Notes under the pieces: model-generated
What the model was told of the DNA's origin: nothing
The model's database searches: none
What the model saw: only the letters and a program-made list of their open reading frames with translations
Part shown: one piece after another, positions 42,518 through 55,960 of the stretch
Layout: the number at the start of each line of letters is the position of its first letter
Position numbering within the stretch: the first letter of the stretch is position 1
Position numbers and translations under genes: made by a program
Assembly: GCA_014529385.2 (NCBI GenBank)
Contig: CM043945.1
Coordinates: 156,432,741-156,496,740 of the forward strand
Direction: 5' to 3'
Length of the DNA: 64,000 bases
Origin: Adiantum capillus-veneris
Taxonomy: Eukaryota; Streptophyta; Polypodiopsida; Polypodiales; Pteridaceae

Positions 42518-43480
42518 CTCTGGCTCAAGAATCTACTGAGCAAGCTGCAAACAAAGAGACTGACAAGCAGGAGGAAGAAGTAATCAAAGAAACTGCCAAG
42601 GAGTCCACCCACAGTTGAGGAAACCACAAAGATGAAAGACCAAGAAAAGAAGGAGTTGGCCCCACCAAAAATAAGTTAAAAAGAACAAGAAAAGATCAAG
42701 GATGAAACACAAGACGGAAATGAAGAAGTGGGCACCTCCAATAGACCGCACACATCAGATAAGAAACCGATGTCATCCCAGTCACAAGCATTAATAGAAG
42801 ATGGTACATTCATCTGACATTGATGAGCACCTTGAGCATATCAATTGCAATTTCAGTGTTAAAGGGATCTCAAAAACCTCAGATAGTTGGATTTAGAAGA
42901 AACCAAAGTAGAAGCAGCAAAGTACAAAGAAGAAAACCAAGAGCTAAAAGAAAAAAATGAAGAACTTCAAAGCATGCAATTGGAGTTACAAGATGAGCTT
43001 CAAAAGGAAAAAAACAAATGCAGCCCATTACTATAAAGAAGATCAAGACTTTAATGAGGCAAACACCAATTACAATTCAAGGAACATGGGCTAGAAGAGG
43101 AGCTTGAAAAAGAACGAAAAAGGAACGTTAAGTTAGTGGAGTCATACGGGTTGTCAAGAAAACACTCACTCAGCTTCTGACGATGCAAGACATCCCTGCC
43201 CCTGCCTCTACTTCATTAGCTTCTACCTCAATATTTCAAGAGCTCAAAGATCTTAAGGAGACTCTAGCTCTAGGTCAAGGCAAGTATTGACCGACAAATC
43301 ATGATTGTAGGGCATAAAGCAATTCAAATTCAAAAGGATGATGAGATCAAGACGCTAAAAGAGCAATTGTCTAAAGAAAAAGGAGAATTGGCGGTCTAGA
43401 GTGCAACACATACCCTTGAATTACAACAAAAAGATATGGCAATTAGTGACATAAGGGCTCAGACTTTAGTAGTAGGAGTC
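42518..43480 (+). pseudogene. Degenerate coiled-coil gag-like ORF (copy 1)
   Basis: Charged, E/K/Q-rich sequence broken by frameshifts and stops. It closely matches 52010-52912 (by eye mostly the same, with scattered substitutions and small indels). The conceptual translation is long-helix-like (KYKEENQELK..., LQDELQKEK). Retroelement origin is inferred from the polypurine tract and LTR start at 44628 onward. Confidence 0.55.
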
Positions 43481-43643
43481 CTACTGAAAACTGGCAAAGA
43501 GAAATTGAGCATAGACCTTCCCTTGTGGAACTACCAAGCATGTCTACATAGGTAGGGCTACATGATTTTGATGACACAGAAGAGAGGACATATGCCATGG
43601 ATCTCAGAAATGCGCGACCCATCACATAAATAATATATGCAAT

Positions 43644-44090
43644 ATGATACTTGAGTTGGTGGCACTTTTGAGGATCACCCCGTATGAAGTTGTCAAAAAC
43701 CATGGGCATGAAATGATATTCCTTCCATTGATGAAGCAAGAAGCAGTTTTATGGAAGAGAATGATGTTGTCGACAATAGAGCCAAATCACCAAGGGGCTT
43801 ACAGGGGTGTACCTATAACAACAAAACACGCATTATCTATTCTTGAAAATCAACCCCTATGGAGAAAAAAGTGGTTTGAAAAGCACCCAACATATGAAAC
43901 ATACTACATAAAAAATCCACGACATCTCTGGATTCACCTGACTTTTTTCCCTATCAATATAGAGAAATCTTGGGATAATTTCTATACTTGGAGAAACAAA
44001 ATATCATCAGTTCTCACAAAGCCAGTGGGTAGCTTCCCTCATCATAAAGGTACATGGTCAACAATTTACAAGGAGTCATTAACCAAATGA
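43644..44090 (+). pseudogene. 148-codon ORF of the coiled-coil element, not recognised
   Basis: Contains a W-rich, basic segment (LWRKKWFEKHPTYETYY, IEKSWDNFYTWRNKIS). I cannot assign a family. It lies between the coiled-coil region and the 3' LTR of the same element, so it may be the C-terminal part of its gag-like protein. The frame is broken on both sides. Confidence 0.35.
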
Positions 44091-44627
44091 AAGATGTTTT
44101 GGATTTGACATGCCGAATGCTGGTGAAGATTGCCAAAATTCTTATTAGATACATTACCACATTTGAGGATATATAAGCAGTCAAACACCCATGGCAAGTA
44201 TTGATCAAAGGCACCCGAGGATTGTGCTGGAATCTAGAGATATAGATCCCAAGCAAAGAATGTGATCATGGGGTTGTATCCCGAGTCATAAATTTGCCCA
44301 TGCAAACATTCATAGAGGCATTCATGGCAGGTCTCTTTGAACTCAATTCTTCCATCTTTAACCCATGACCAAGAATTTGCATGCCCGACATATAGCTTAT
44401 CAAAGAACATTAAGCAACAATCTCTTTAGAGAACTGGCAACAAAGGTGGAGATGGAAGCAAGAGAAAAAAAGTTTACTATGCTAACTTGGATACTCAAGA
44501 GCGCACACTAGATTCCTGAAGAAGGATACATTCAGCTCAGTCTAGCAGTTGCAAAGCAAAGTAGAAACAACAAGATGACATTGCAAAGAAGAACCATACA
44601 TTTTGCACGAGGGTGTGCAAAGACTAG

Positions 44628-45630
44628 GAAGGGGGGAATGTTTGTAGTCAATCTAGACGGACACCCTTTGAATCGACCCCTTCTTCCTTGAGCCCTAAAA
44701 TTTTGATGTACCTTCATTATTTTTATGGAAAGCCTTGTAATAATTGATAGTCTCTAATTGTAGATTGGCAATCTCTAAAAAATTGAGTTCTGAAGTCTAT
44801 AATGGAGTTTGAGTCTTGTAAAGTTCACCACTGGCCAAGAGAGCCCTAGCTATAAAGTCCATTTTGTACAGTGAGAAAAAGGACCCTTATCATTATCAAG
44901 TTTTTGAGTTTTGAAGCATACGACTGAGAGTGGTTGTAATCCTCCTATCTTGAGCTCTAGTAATCCCATTTCAATTTTGAAGCTTGCATTGTGTTCCTTG
45001 TCCATTGCTCTTTCATTAAAGTATATTCATTGTCAATTCTATTGTGATTTGTGACTATAGGTTAGGAGGCTAAATCTGTTGTTTTGAGTGCATTAATGAC
45101 TATTTTTTGACATTCCGACCATAGGAGAGTATTCTTAGGCCCTAGGGTAACCTTTTTGGTATGTTTTGTTGTAGTTTCCAGGACATTGATCATGATGGAT
45201 AGTGATTTTGATACCTCCTTGGATTGCGACCAAAATTGGTACATTAGTGTCCCTAAGTGTCTTATACATCCTCCTAAATTTTGTAGCGTTTGGAGTTTGT
45301 TCATCGAGTGCCAAAATGGGCTGGCTGAGTGCAGTGACATAGGACATAGGCAGGTTACCAGATTCAATAGTGATAGATTTGCATATGCTACATATCTTTT
45401 CATTCTGGAAGTTCACTTCTTGATTTTGATATCCTCATAGAGTCCTTGTACCCCATCCAAGTCGATTTCTTGAGTATTGAAATTATTTTAGTACAAGAAA
45501 GCTATGTTATAGACGTCCGTCGCGGTGACCTGCTAACACCATCTGAGTCGATTCCCTGACTATTAACATTAATTTAGTACCAGAAAGCTATGCTATAGAT
45601 GTGCATCATGGAGATCTGCTAACACCATGT
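44628..45630 (+). repeat. Polypurine tract and 3' LTR of the coiled-coil element (right end uncertain)
   Basis: GGAAGGGGGGAA at 44628-44638 precedes TGTTTGTAG at 44639, the same layout as at 41551-41563. The LTR end is not clear. A direct repeat of about 85 bp at 45460-45625 (AGTCGATT...GCTAACACCAT, two copies) probably lies at or just beyond it. Confidence 0.5.
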
Positions 45631-47829
45631 GACAACATGTGCCAAAGAAAACCCTACAAATAGATCCATAACTGCATAATGCAAAAATGTATTTGGGAAA
45701 CTATGGCCCATGTCTCTGAAAAGCAAAATGGATGAAAGAATTCAAGCTTAGTCATCCGACTGGAAAAATTCAAGCAAAGCGTATTCAAAAAGGGAATAAA
45801 ACCAAATCATATGCATACTTGGAGGTTGAACATAAAGTTCACTTACCTGTAACACACACTTTACAAACCTGAAAGAAGCAATTGGTAACCCTGGGTGTTG
45901 CCTTTGCAAACCAAACCCCGTAGTGAGCTTGGTGTTTAAAAAGGTTTGGAATCAATTGTGAAGGTAGAATTTTTCCATTCCGGAATTCTTTCCTTGAAAG
46001 TACAACTATGCTTAGCTCAAATCATGACTTGCAACACCTATGTGTATATTAGTTGGGTCATACCCTTGAAAATATCACCCCTAGAGACATAATCACTGCT
46101 GCAACTAAGCACCAAATCTTCTATAGTAGGAATCTTCTTCACAAATAATTTATGAGAGAATCTTCTTCTTTCATGAATAGAGGAGATATATGTGAAATAC
46201 TCCCAAAGAAAATAGTCATATTAGACTTTCTCAGGTGTCTACACAAGAGGTTATTGTTTGAAGGCTCTCTTTATGTATTCATGTCTTCCCATGAATTAGT
46301 TTCTTGATAGATAGTCCATTCCTACTTACTACTAATAAAACCATCATTGGGATTGGTCGCACCTTCATAGAGCCAATGGTGTAAAGTGCTCACTGATGTA
46401 TACATGTACAATGATTGAAAGCCCATCTACCAGCCTCAAATCTTCTTGGATAGAGTAGCTGATGTTATTGTAGAAGCATAAAAAATGATGGAGTGGATGT
46501 ACTGCCATATTATTTTCATGCCATGCATGCATTCCATAAAAATAGATTGATAAACCCTTTGATTCAATGACAGTCTCAACCTTGTAAGCTACTGCTAAAA
46601 TGGCCTTGCACGATTACACGTGCATGGATACATCACAGTGCCAAACTTAAATTGTAAGCTTATATCCACTTATTGGTGTCAACTATGTGTGTCATTATCC
46701 TTGATCTCAAGTCAATGTATAGTACCTCGGTACAGATAGAAGCCTTGCTTTGCATGAAGGCTGGCAAAGCACTTTGCTTTGCACATTGGATAAATATTTT
46801 TCAAATAAAAACAAGTACTAGCCTTGTTGCCTCTCTGAGAGTGGTTTTCTTTGCATGAAGCTGGCACATGGCCTTGTATATTGAGAAATTTAGAGCTATC
46901 GGATGTACCCTACAACCCATCCTGGATTGGGTCATACCGACCTCCAATAGAAAATCAGATAGACATGGTGCCAAGTTTCACAAAGTCCGTATGCTAATAG
47001 CATACTCTAAACTTTGGAAACATCTATGAAAGATGCCATGAAGTGAAGCCCTCCTTCGCATAAGTTCATAAAAAAGATGAGACATAATGAAGCATGAGTG
47101 GTCATAGCTAATAGGTGCTCCTAGTGACACACATATGTCAAAGAAAAAAAGAGTCAACCTCGTCAACCTTTCGTAAGAAAATCGGCCTTGCCAAAGCATA
47201 TATCTTTTTGAGAAACCTTAGATTGCCCAATCTTGAAATAGATGACTTAAGAAGATTAGCTATCAAATTTTCTCTTACTGCAAATCTCTACTCGATTGAA
47301 GCAAAATTTTCTTCTTCGTACATTGGCAAGCTATAATGTCTTTGAAGTGATTATGCATCCAATGCATACATACGGAGCCTTGCTTCTAAAAGCCTTGCCT
47401 TTTCCCTTCAAAACAGATAATGTTCAACCAAATCTATGGCCACTAAAATTACAAGCCTTTCTCTTTAATCGGGATATAATGACATGCCTTACATGTATCA
47501 GAACCTAATTCATAAAGTGTTTCTGAAAAATGAACTCTTAATTAGATTAGCATAAAAATAAACCAAAACATTCTTGACCTTTTTCTAGCTTGTTGGTCTA
47601 CACGAGAGGTCTACACAAGCCGTGCTTGTGGGTAGCTTCATGTGGAATTGTACTCCAAAATCATCATGATAAGCCTCATACAAAGTTGTAATCCATAGTC
47701 AAAACATGATCAATGTACCTTGGTCATATACAGCCTTATTCCCAATTGATGATCCATGGATTATTGAGACACCCATATGTTACCTTGTGTTCAGACTCAA
47801 TGTAACATTAAATGGCCTAATAACTTATG
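45631..47829. other. Unassigned sequence, no gene seen
   Basis: No conserved coding motif found in either direction. Composition and small scattered ORFs suggest decayed repeat DNA. Confidence 0.4.
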
Positions 47830-49394
47830 TGTAGCGGAAATTAGCATGAACATAGTGGGCATTTCATTAGAATAGATTCCTAATGAGAATTACAAGAGTG
47901 CTTGGGTGGAGAGAGCAACAAAAAGCATAACACCTAGTTAGATAGAATCAACAATACTTTCAAAAGAAAGAGAAATTAAGCTATTGACAACAGTTGTGGA
48001 CCGGATTTGCATGGAGCCGGTCCCCCCTCCAAAAGGCTTTGTATTATGGTTTCTCCCATCAAGAGAGACATTGTACAATACAATTATTTGTGTTCCTTCA
48101 AGACTAGCTAGTGCAATGAAGATGGAAGCTTCATGCACTAAGCAAAACACTTAATCAAACACAACTTGAATTATCCCCGTTCTCAGACCCAAGACCTCAC
48201 ACACCTTCGAAGATGGTGAGAGCTAGCAGGGTATGAGAGTAGATTGAGAGGAAGAAGGAGTATCTTACGAGCAACATGTACATCTCCTCACATAATCACT
48301 CATATTAGCATAGCTTAGCTTAGTAATTAGCTTGGTAGAGAAGATGAGCATGCATTGAAGCTTGGCTCTTGGTTGGATTTGCATCCACATGCCAAGAGAG
48401 TGTTGATGTTGGCTTCTATCTCACAAGCTTGGAGTAGGTGATGAGCTCTCCATTAAAGCTTGGGAGGAGATAGAGTATTCTTTCTTCACACATGGTCAAG
48501 TGTGAGTGTGTGTGTGTGTCAATGCCAAGCAAAAATCATCCCCCTCTCTCTCTTGGGCGAGCCCTTCCTGTTAAATTGGTCTGGCTTTTGCCTCATTGGA
48601 CCTCCCCAAGTCAAGCCAATGGGTGTTAAGCAGCATAAGTGATAGCCTTCTAACATGTGTCCCCCTTTCCCCTTTTGTGAGAGCCTTAGGTAATTAAATA
48701 ATTAAACTAAACTCTCATTGGACCCATTTGCCTCCTGGCCAATAGGAATCAGGCAAGCCATTGGGCTCCTGAATGCTCATTGGACCCCTTGGGAGACTGC
48801 CCAATAGTCTTCTAGGAGACTTAATTCTCATTGGTTTCTTTTATTAAATGTTTTTAAATTAATTAAACTAAATTTACTCTAGCTTAATTCTCATTGGTCC
48901 ACTTCAAGGGTCTTCCAATAGGAATTGGGCACACCTTGTGGGAATCTGGCCTAGGGAGCTGACATGTGTCCCTAATTCCCTTTGTGTAAAGGGAGCCTGT
49001 GTGTGTGTGTGTGTGGCTTTCTCTCTCATCCCCTACTAAATGGGCTCACCCCCTCCTTTGTAGGCTTTGAAGAAGACTTTTGTACACACACTAAGCATCC
49101 AATTTTCCCTAGGGTTGACCTTTGGACACAACCTTTGAATTTTGGAACCTTAGCATTTTGGAAGTCTTAATGGGCTGAACCTTAGGGTCTTTTTAGCCCA
49201 TTGTTGCACATGGATCTTTTGCAGATGGCCCCCCCTTTTTGATCCCTATTTTCCCTCCTTTGGATCCCTACTGTGGTCGGTCTGCTAGCTTGACCAATAT
49301 TCTAGCTTTTTCTCCCCTGGTACCTCCCCACATTAAATGATCAGTTTAATATGAGAAAATCATTTAGGAGAATTAGATATTGATTATTATGACA
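47830..49394 (-). repeat. Lone LTR of the chromovirus family
   Basis: Runs TGTAGCGGAAATTAGC...TTATGACA and aligns along its length with 36533-38158 (shared GGACCGGATTT...GGAGCC..TCCCCCCTCC and the TTAATATGAGAAAATCATTT end), but is clearly diverged. There is no PBS on its left and no PPT on its right, so it is a solo or truncated LTR. The flanks (TTATG and CTCAA) do not form a target duplication. Confidence 0.75.
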
Positions 49395-51299
49395 CTCAAA
49401 GTCGAGACAGAGTTACCCCGTAAATGCTTGACCTTGTTGAGTAGGGTATTGTATGCAAAGCATAAAAATATCTATAATAATTACACTAAAAAGTCATACC
49501 TGTGTTATCCAATATCCATTGCAAAGTTTCAGTATTTGCTCATGGCAAGTGCTATGTTTTTTGCGTTTAGCATTCTCAAAGTGTCAAATACAGGAATTAT
49601 GGCCATGGCCAAAGTTTTGGATATCAAATGAAGTTGTGAACTTATTGTAACTCAAGCATTGCCAAAAATTCCTAAGAAATGAATCAAATTATTAGAGAGC
49701 CTAGGAGGGCACAAACAAACTCCAGATGCAAAGAAAACCAACAAACAGCTAGGAGTGGGGCTCTTCTTCAACTCGAAAGATTCTGATGGTCAAAATGCAA
49801 CCAAATTGATCTTAATCAAGGATCTAAAGTGCCACCCAAAGCCACATATGGAAAAGTCGTACCAAATCAGACCATAACTTGGAAAACTGGGGAAACTAGA
49901 GATAAACTTGCCCGAATTTGGAAATAACTTTACCAATGTGTTAGGATAGACTATGGAAACAAGCCTCCAAAGTTTTACCCCAAAAGGCTATTCAACATGG
50001 ATTGTGATCCATGACCCTTTGTAAGCTGTCAAAGCAAAAACCATATCACATGATCCCAAATATCAAGGGTAACATAATCCTAGAGTTTCAAGTCATCTAG
50101 ATTACATAATCTTTGCCAAAACGCCAAAAATCTCTAAGTCTGAGAAAAATTCCAAAATTTAGCATGAGATCCCAACCAATGATCTAAATTCAAAAAGAAC
50201 TAAACGATAGAATCCCCAACTCAGGCTTAATCAGATGGTATCACCACAAGGTCAAAATTTTGCCCAACATAGTTCAGGGTCCATGACCCCCTAAGCCAGA
50301 ATTGACTTGGAGCCTTCTGACCTAGTGCCTGCAGCTATCCTAGATGCACTAGTTAATTTTGGACAAATTTGGACTTGTTTTGATCAAATTATACTCATTT
50401 TTCTCTTTATGGTCAAAGTTTGCGTTTTTTAAACTTTTCTCAAAAAATTGTTGGCCAAATTCTAAATCTAATATATGGAATGTGTGATCAAAGAATTCCT
50501 CAAAGATGACCAAAAAAGAAATGGGAAGCACCACCCTACCTAGTGGTGAAAACATCATCGAATGAGAAAGATCATGTATGAGAGGAGGAGCTTGCACAAA
50601 TCCTAACAAATATTTTCATTCGTAGATTTGAAGCAGCCGACGTCACAAAAGTAAAGACCACAATTTTCCCTAGGGAACTCTGGAATCCACATTAACAATA
50701 AAAAGTGACCGAGGGAACAAGGTTTATTCAAATGGACACATTTTTTTGACTAGAGCCATGGGGAACATACTTCCAGAGAGCACATGAATTGATGTTGCCA
50801 ATTCAATACAACGGAGAAGCTACTCTTATAGAGATAAGGATAGTGAAATTGTGAAAGTTTGAATCACTATAGATATGATCACTTAGGACTTACACTTTGA
50901 TGTTAAAGCCCAAAGTTGTAGACAATGATAAATATTTTGTCAAGCTGCAAGGGCATAAGTTTACATAGAAGGATCTGGTGTACTCTGAGACAATTTTTTT
51001 TGATGCATCTCATCTCCCAACATCTGAAGGTCTAGAATCCACCTAGATACATTCAGCCTATTCTTCATATTGTTGTAGTGATGGCCATCAAACTATCAGA
51101 GAAAAGGACAGTTAGATGTGATCTTGGCACCTATATACTAGAAAATTTTTGGTGGAAGCGAATCTCAAGAACACTGACAAAAACAAGACCTACATGAATG
51201 GTGCACCATGTTTAACAAGATTCGGATACCAAGCATTGGTAATGATTAATGAGCTACCCCCAACCAAATTTCAATTTGATTTACTACACAAGTCCAAGA
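49395..51299. other. Unassigned, probably 5' region of the second coiled-coil element
   Basis: No recognisable domain. It leads without an obvious boundary into the charged ORF remains at 51300 onward, so it is plausibly the leader or gag start of that element. Confidence 0.35.
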
Positions 51300-52912
51300 A
51301 TGATGTTAGACCAGTGGCAAGGCCTTAGTCGTACAACCCCCCAAGAAAGTAGTTGGAGAGAGCTCCAAAAGGAAAAACATTGATAGTGAGGATATGAAAT
51401 CCGCCATAAAGCTCAGTGGAGAAATCAAGCCAAGGAACATGGACACTCCATTGGAATACCAGACCTCTAAAGAGGTAGAGGATGACAAAGAAAAGGAGGA
51501 ATACACACTCCACCAAGAGCACCTAAAAAGGAGATCTGTTGAGCATAGAATTAAATACCGTTCTCTCAAACACAAAGGTCAATGGAATTCGCACAAGCAC
51601 AAAGAGAGGAACTTTGTAGGAAGATAGCAAAGGAGAAAAAGTCAAGGGGAGATGAGACAGACGACAAAGGAGAAGATCGTAAAGATAAACAACTGGAGCA
51701 GCAAAAAGCAGAAAGGTTAGAACAAATCAAGCAATATAAGAGAAGAACTACCAAAGATGACTTAGAAATTTCCAGAAAATGTGGCAACAAATTCAAAGGG
51801 AGCTCAAGTTGAAAGCTACCCAAAGAGAACAACAAGAGTCTTGAAGAGAATGAGTCGCTCACCTCAAATCGTCTGACGTATCCTCAAAATCTCAGAAAGA
51901 GGACAAGAACCAAGGGGAAGAGGAAAGGATTGGAGAGGGGGGTGGTGTGGAGCCCTTGAAAATACATGTTGATATTACTCCACCCCTCTTAAACCAACCA
52001 ACCACTCCTCCTTTGGCTCAAGAATCTACTGAACAAGCTGCAAAAAAAGAGGCTGAAAAGCAGGAGGAAGAATTAATCAAAGCAAGTGCCAAGGAGTCCA
52101 CCACAATTGAGGAAACGACAAAGATGAAGGACCAGGAAAAGAAGGAGTTGGACCCACCAAAAATAAAATAAAAAGCACAAGAAAAGATCAAGCAAAAAAA
52201 CACAACAGGGAAATGAAGAAGTGGGCACCTCCAATAGACCGCACACATCAAATAAGAAACCGATGTCATCCCACTCACAAGAATTAATAGAAGATGGTAC
52301 ATTCATTTGACATTGATGAGAACCTTGAGCACATCAATTGCAATTTCAGTGTCAAAGGGCTCTCAATTACCTCAGAGAGTTGAATTTAGAAGAAACCAAA
52401 GTAGAACCTGCAAAGTACAAAGAAGAAAACCAAGAGCCACAAGGAAAGGTTGAAGAACCTCAAAGCATGCAATTGGAGCTACAAGATGAGCTTCAAAAGG
52501 AAAAAACAAATGCGGCCCATTACTATAAAGAAGATCAAGACTTTAATGAGGCAACACCAAATTACAAGTCGAGCAACATGGGCTAGAAAAGGAGCTTGAA
52601 AAAGAATGAAAAAGGAACGTCAACCTAGTGGAGTCATACGGGGTTGTCAAGAAAACACTCACTAAGATTTTGGCAATGCAAGACATCCCCACCCCTGCCT
52701 CTACTTCATCATCTTCTGCCTTGACATTGCAAGAGCTCAAAGATCTTAAGGAGACTCTAGCTCAAGACAAGTATTGACCAACAAATCATGATTGTAGGGC
52801 ATAAAGTAATTCAAATTCAAAAGGATGATGAGATTAAGATGCTAAAAGAGCAATTGGCTAAAGGAAAAGAAGAATTGGTGGTCTAGAGTGCAACACATAC
52901 CCTTCAATTACA
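51300..52912 (+). pseudogene. Degenerate coiled-coil gag-like ORF (copy 2)
   Basis: Open pieces at 51394-51627, 51582-51812, 51947-52171 and 52338-52586 are dominated by E, K and Q. Residues such as KEEYTLHQEHLKRRS and EEAEKQEEELIKASAKES suggest long coiled coils. The stretch from about 52010 parallels 42520-43415. The match ends near 52912, where copia-derived sequence starts. The function is not recognised. Confidence 0.5.
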
Positions 52913-52929
52913 AAAAAGTTCCCATGAGC

Positions 52930-53603
52930 TTGTACATACCTTGGACAATAGAATAGCTTAGGGAAAAGTGGTATTTGGACCCTTTGTACCGCATGTATGT
53001 CCTTGCCCTTGGTCTACCTCGTCTTACCCTAGGCCTGACATTGTAGATTCTATAAAGTCCATATTCTTTTGCTCACTAGTATGAGTTTTCTATAGAGTAT
53101 ACCTCATACATTTGAACTCCATGCATTCTAAAAAAATGGCAAAACTCATTGGAGAAGCATTCTCCCCCTTTGTCTAATCTCAAACATTTTTCACACACTT
53201 TTCTCTCTAATTTGGCCAAACCTTGAAATTCTAAATGTGTGAGTGATCACCTCAATTTTATCCTTCTAAAACACACCCATATCTTCCATGTATGGTCATG
53301 AATGAAGGTGACAAAAATCTACATTTGACCTTAGACGCTTCACATGATTCCATGGGCATTAGAATGCATTACCTCCAACAAGTTTTAACTTGCATGCTTG
53401 TCATGAGAAAAAGAATCCTTTTCTTGATTCCCAAATCGGCAAGGCCCATAAAATTTATGCATTTCATTCATCTTAAATGTTGAAAACTTGTAGCAAGCTC
53501 TTTTCTTTGTGTAATTAGCATGTCCAATATACTTATTCCAAGTGTCAGTGTCTATAAAAAGTCTTGAACCTTGTGCAAACATGAAAGCTTTCATCTCAGC
53601 CAC
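52930..53603 (-). pseudogene. Ty1/copia pol fragment: GAG-pre-integrase and integrase
   Basis: On the minus strand, 53603-53385 reads DTWNKYIGHANY...GPCRFGNQEKDSF, the pre-integrase zinc-finger region. It continues leftward through a broken frame with CLRLDKGGECFSNEF (integrase; D then G-G-E, where the usual form is LRTDNGGEY). Several stops interrupt it. It ends where the coiled-coil copy 2 begins. Confidence 0.65.
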
Positions 53604-54110
53604 ATCTACAACAAAAGTAACATTTTGTCAACCTTCTTACCTTGTGTAATAAAACTTCCATTCTTTTTGTATTCTTCCATAAATAGACCCTCAAAATAAC
53701 TTGAAGTGAAAACTTCACCCAATTATTTACCCAAAGGCCCCTAAGTTCGATAGGATACAATGTATCATCCCTAGTGTCAGCATAATCAATACTATCCAAA
53801 GTATGCAAATCCTTAAGCCATTTGCCAAGACTTGTCATTTGATTTGATGCATCAAAATCCACATATCATACATTATCACCACATATCATACGCTATCACC
53901 ACATTTTGAGATCATCTTCACCCTTGCTATAGGTGCATACTTGTTTTGGCTTCCATCTTTGTCGACAATCATGCTCAAAATCATATTGCTTGCCACATCT
54001 TCAATATCCACTATCATTGTTATTTGAATTATTCATGAAAGCGATCATACTTCAAGTACCACTGTCTTGATGCTTTCTTTAAACCATACAAGCTCTTCTT
54101 TAATCATCAT
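53604..54110 (-). pseudogene. Rearranged copia fragments including a reverse transcriptase scrap
   Basis: A minus-strand reading near 54100-54055 gives KKSLYGLKKASRQWY, the classic copia RT phrase (usually SLYGLKQAPRQWY). It lies upstream of the integrase fragment, the reverse of copia gene order, so the locus was rearranged or two fragments were joined. Confidence 0.5.
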
Positions 54111-54661
54111 TAGTAGTGACACTAATAGATATAAGGACAATATTCTTATTTAGCTTCTCAATGAAAATTTGATAGATTCCAACATTATTGGATATATTCA
54201 TAGAAACATAAATGTGTCCATGAAATCAATATTGGACAAAACATAGCACATATATGTCACAACTTATCACCACAATCTGCATAAATACACCCAATACACT
54301 GTTTTGTACTACTATCTAATAGCTGTGAAAATTGAATCACTAAGAGAGCTTATTGCAACACTAAAATAGAAGAGTGCAAAATTTTGAATCTAAGTTTTTC
54401 TACACGCAAACACATTCTAACTCTAAAATTAAGGCAAAAACATGCCCAAAACAAAACTTTGGCTATAAATTTGTAGTTAAATAACTATAGCTACACGCTC
54501 TCCCACCAAAAGAATGTCGATATCAAACCATCATTTCCTATACTTCTCTACCTAAGGATGGATGTACCAACATAGGAGGAAGGGAATGAAGAAACCCTTG
54601 CCCTCCGTTGCCTCTTCCACTACTCCTGCTGCTTATTGCTTGCAACTCAGCCACAATCACA
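54111..54661 (-). other. Decayed copia internal or leader sequence
   Basis: AT-rich sequence with no intact frame, lying between the RT scrap and a primer binding site. Confidence 0.35.
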
Positions 54662-54672
54662 CTCTGATACCA
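54662..54672 (-). other. Primer binding site remnant
   Basis: The minus strand reads TGGTATCAGAG, complementary to initiator tRNA-Met, and directly abuts the LTR start at 54673. Confidence 0.65.
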
Positions 54673-55331
54673 TGTAAAGAGGTTGAGCTCTTGCAACCAC
54701 ATATGCACATAAGCAAGAGATCACCCTCAGCACACAATGGAGATGGATATTGAAAGATGCTTCTTCTGCTTCTTCTTTGCTACTCAAAATGCTAAGACAG
54801 TATACAATACATAAAGTGAAAAACACAACATAATATCTAGAGTTACTATGTACAACGACCATGTGAATTGAGATTGATACCATGACACTTAGTAGCAATT
54901 GGATGAAGCATCTACATGTGAATGATCAAAGTTTATCACCTTAGAGATATACTGCAAGCTTAGGTATGTATTCCTAACTTAAGATGGTTATATGGCTAAA
55001 TTTAAAATGATGGGGGTATGAATAATTAATTTAGTGTTATTTTTATCCGTCAATGGAATAAAATAATAAAAATTGGTCAAAGCTTGAAGATATACTCAAA
55101 AAACATGCATGACGATAAACAAGAAATTAGTTGGTGAGAATACTCACCTCTAGCTGAGGTTATACACTAAGAATGCATTTCAAAAATTATATGTGAGCTA
55201 TTATACAAAGATCATTGCACAAGACATTCATTGAAAATCACACTTCTAGATCAATCTTCTTTTGCTTTAAACCTGGATGAAAGGTGTCTTACCACTACAA
55301 AAGTCTCCTCAAGCTACTAAAACATGTTACA
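54673..55331 (-). repeat. Candidate 5' LTR of the minus-strand copia element (659 bp)
   Basis: Starts TGTAAAGAGG next to the PBS. The first fitting end is ...CATGTTACA at 55331, giving TGTAA/TTACA ends. The left boundary is good; the right one is a guess from the inverted ends. Confidence 0.45.
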
Positions 55332-55960
55332 TTTAGCCAAGAGAAACTTCTTATAGAAGATAAATAAAGATACTTCTTTTCTTTGGAAAAACTCACAATT
55401 TGTGAGTGGATTGTATTAATCAATGAAGATACTTTTCTTAATCCACATAAAGGGACAACCTAGGTGCAACCCTCTTGCATTAGTGATGAACAAGATAATA
55501 ATAAACAAAATCTATGAGGGAGGAACTTATCTACCTCTAGGAAAACTGATACTGTAGAGTCACCTTGTTGAGGGCCATGGGGAGTTCATACAGCTATTTC
55601 CTAAAGCTAAGGAGAAATGGTTGTGCTATAGGACTACTAGTTTGTAAAAGGACGGATGACCACTAAATTGATTCAAATGGAATTTCTTTCTAAGAGGAGA
55701 CAACACCATTCCATTAAGAGCCATCCTTGCATACGAGCCGACGAGTGCGAGAAAACTTGAACGATGGATGTGAATCATCGATGACTATGAAAAGACTTGT
55801 GACTTACACCAGCACCCAAAAACATAAAGAAAAGGAAATTCCAACATGAAAGGAATGAAGTGTGTGTATGTATATCATATGTAAGGGAACCAACTACCTA
55901 TAGAAGTATTAAGGGGGAGCAAAATCAAAATTTGAAGGGAGATTGTGATTTGATGAAGTT
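55332..55960. other. Unassigned sequence leading into copia pol
   Basis: No intact frame. The last 150 bp may be decayed gag or protease of the plus-strand copia copy, given the AAGGGGGAGCAAAATCAAA tract and the frame that follows. Confidence 0.35.
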
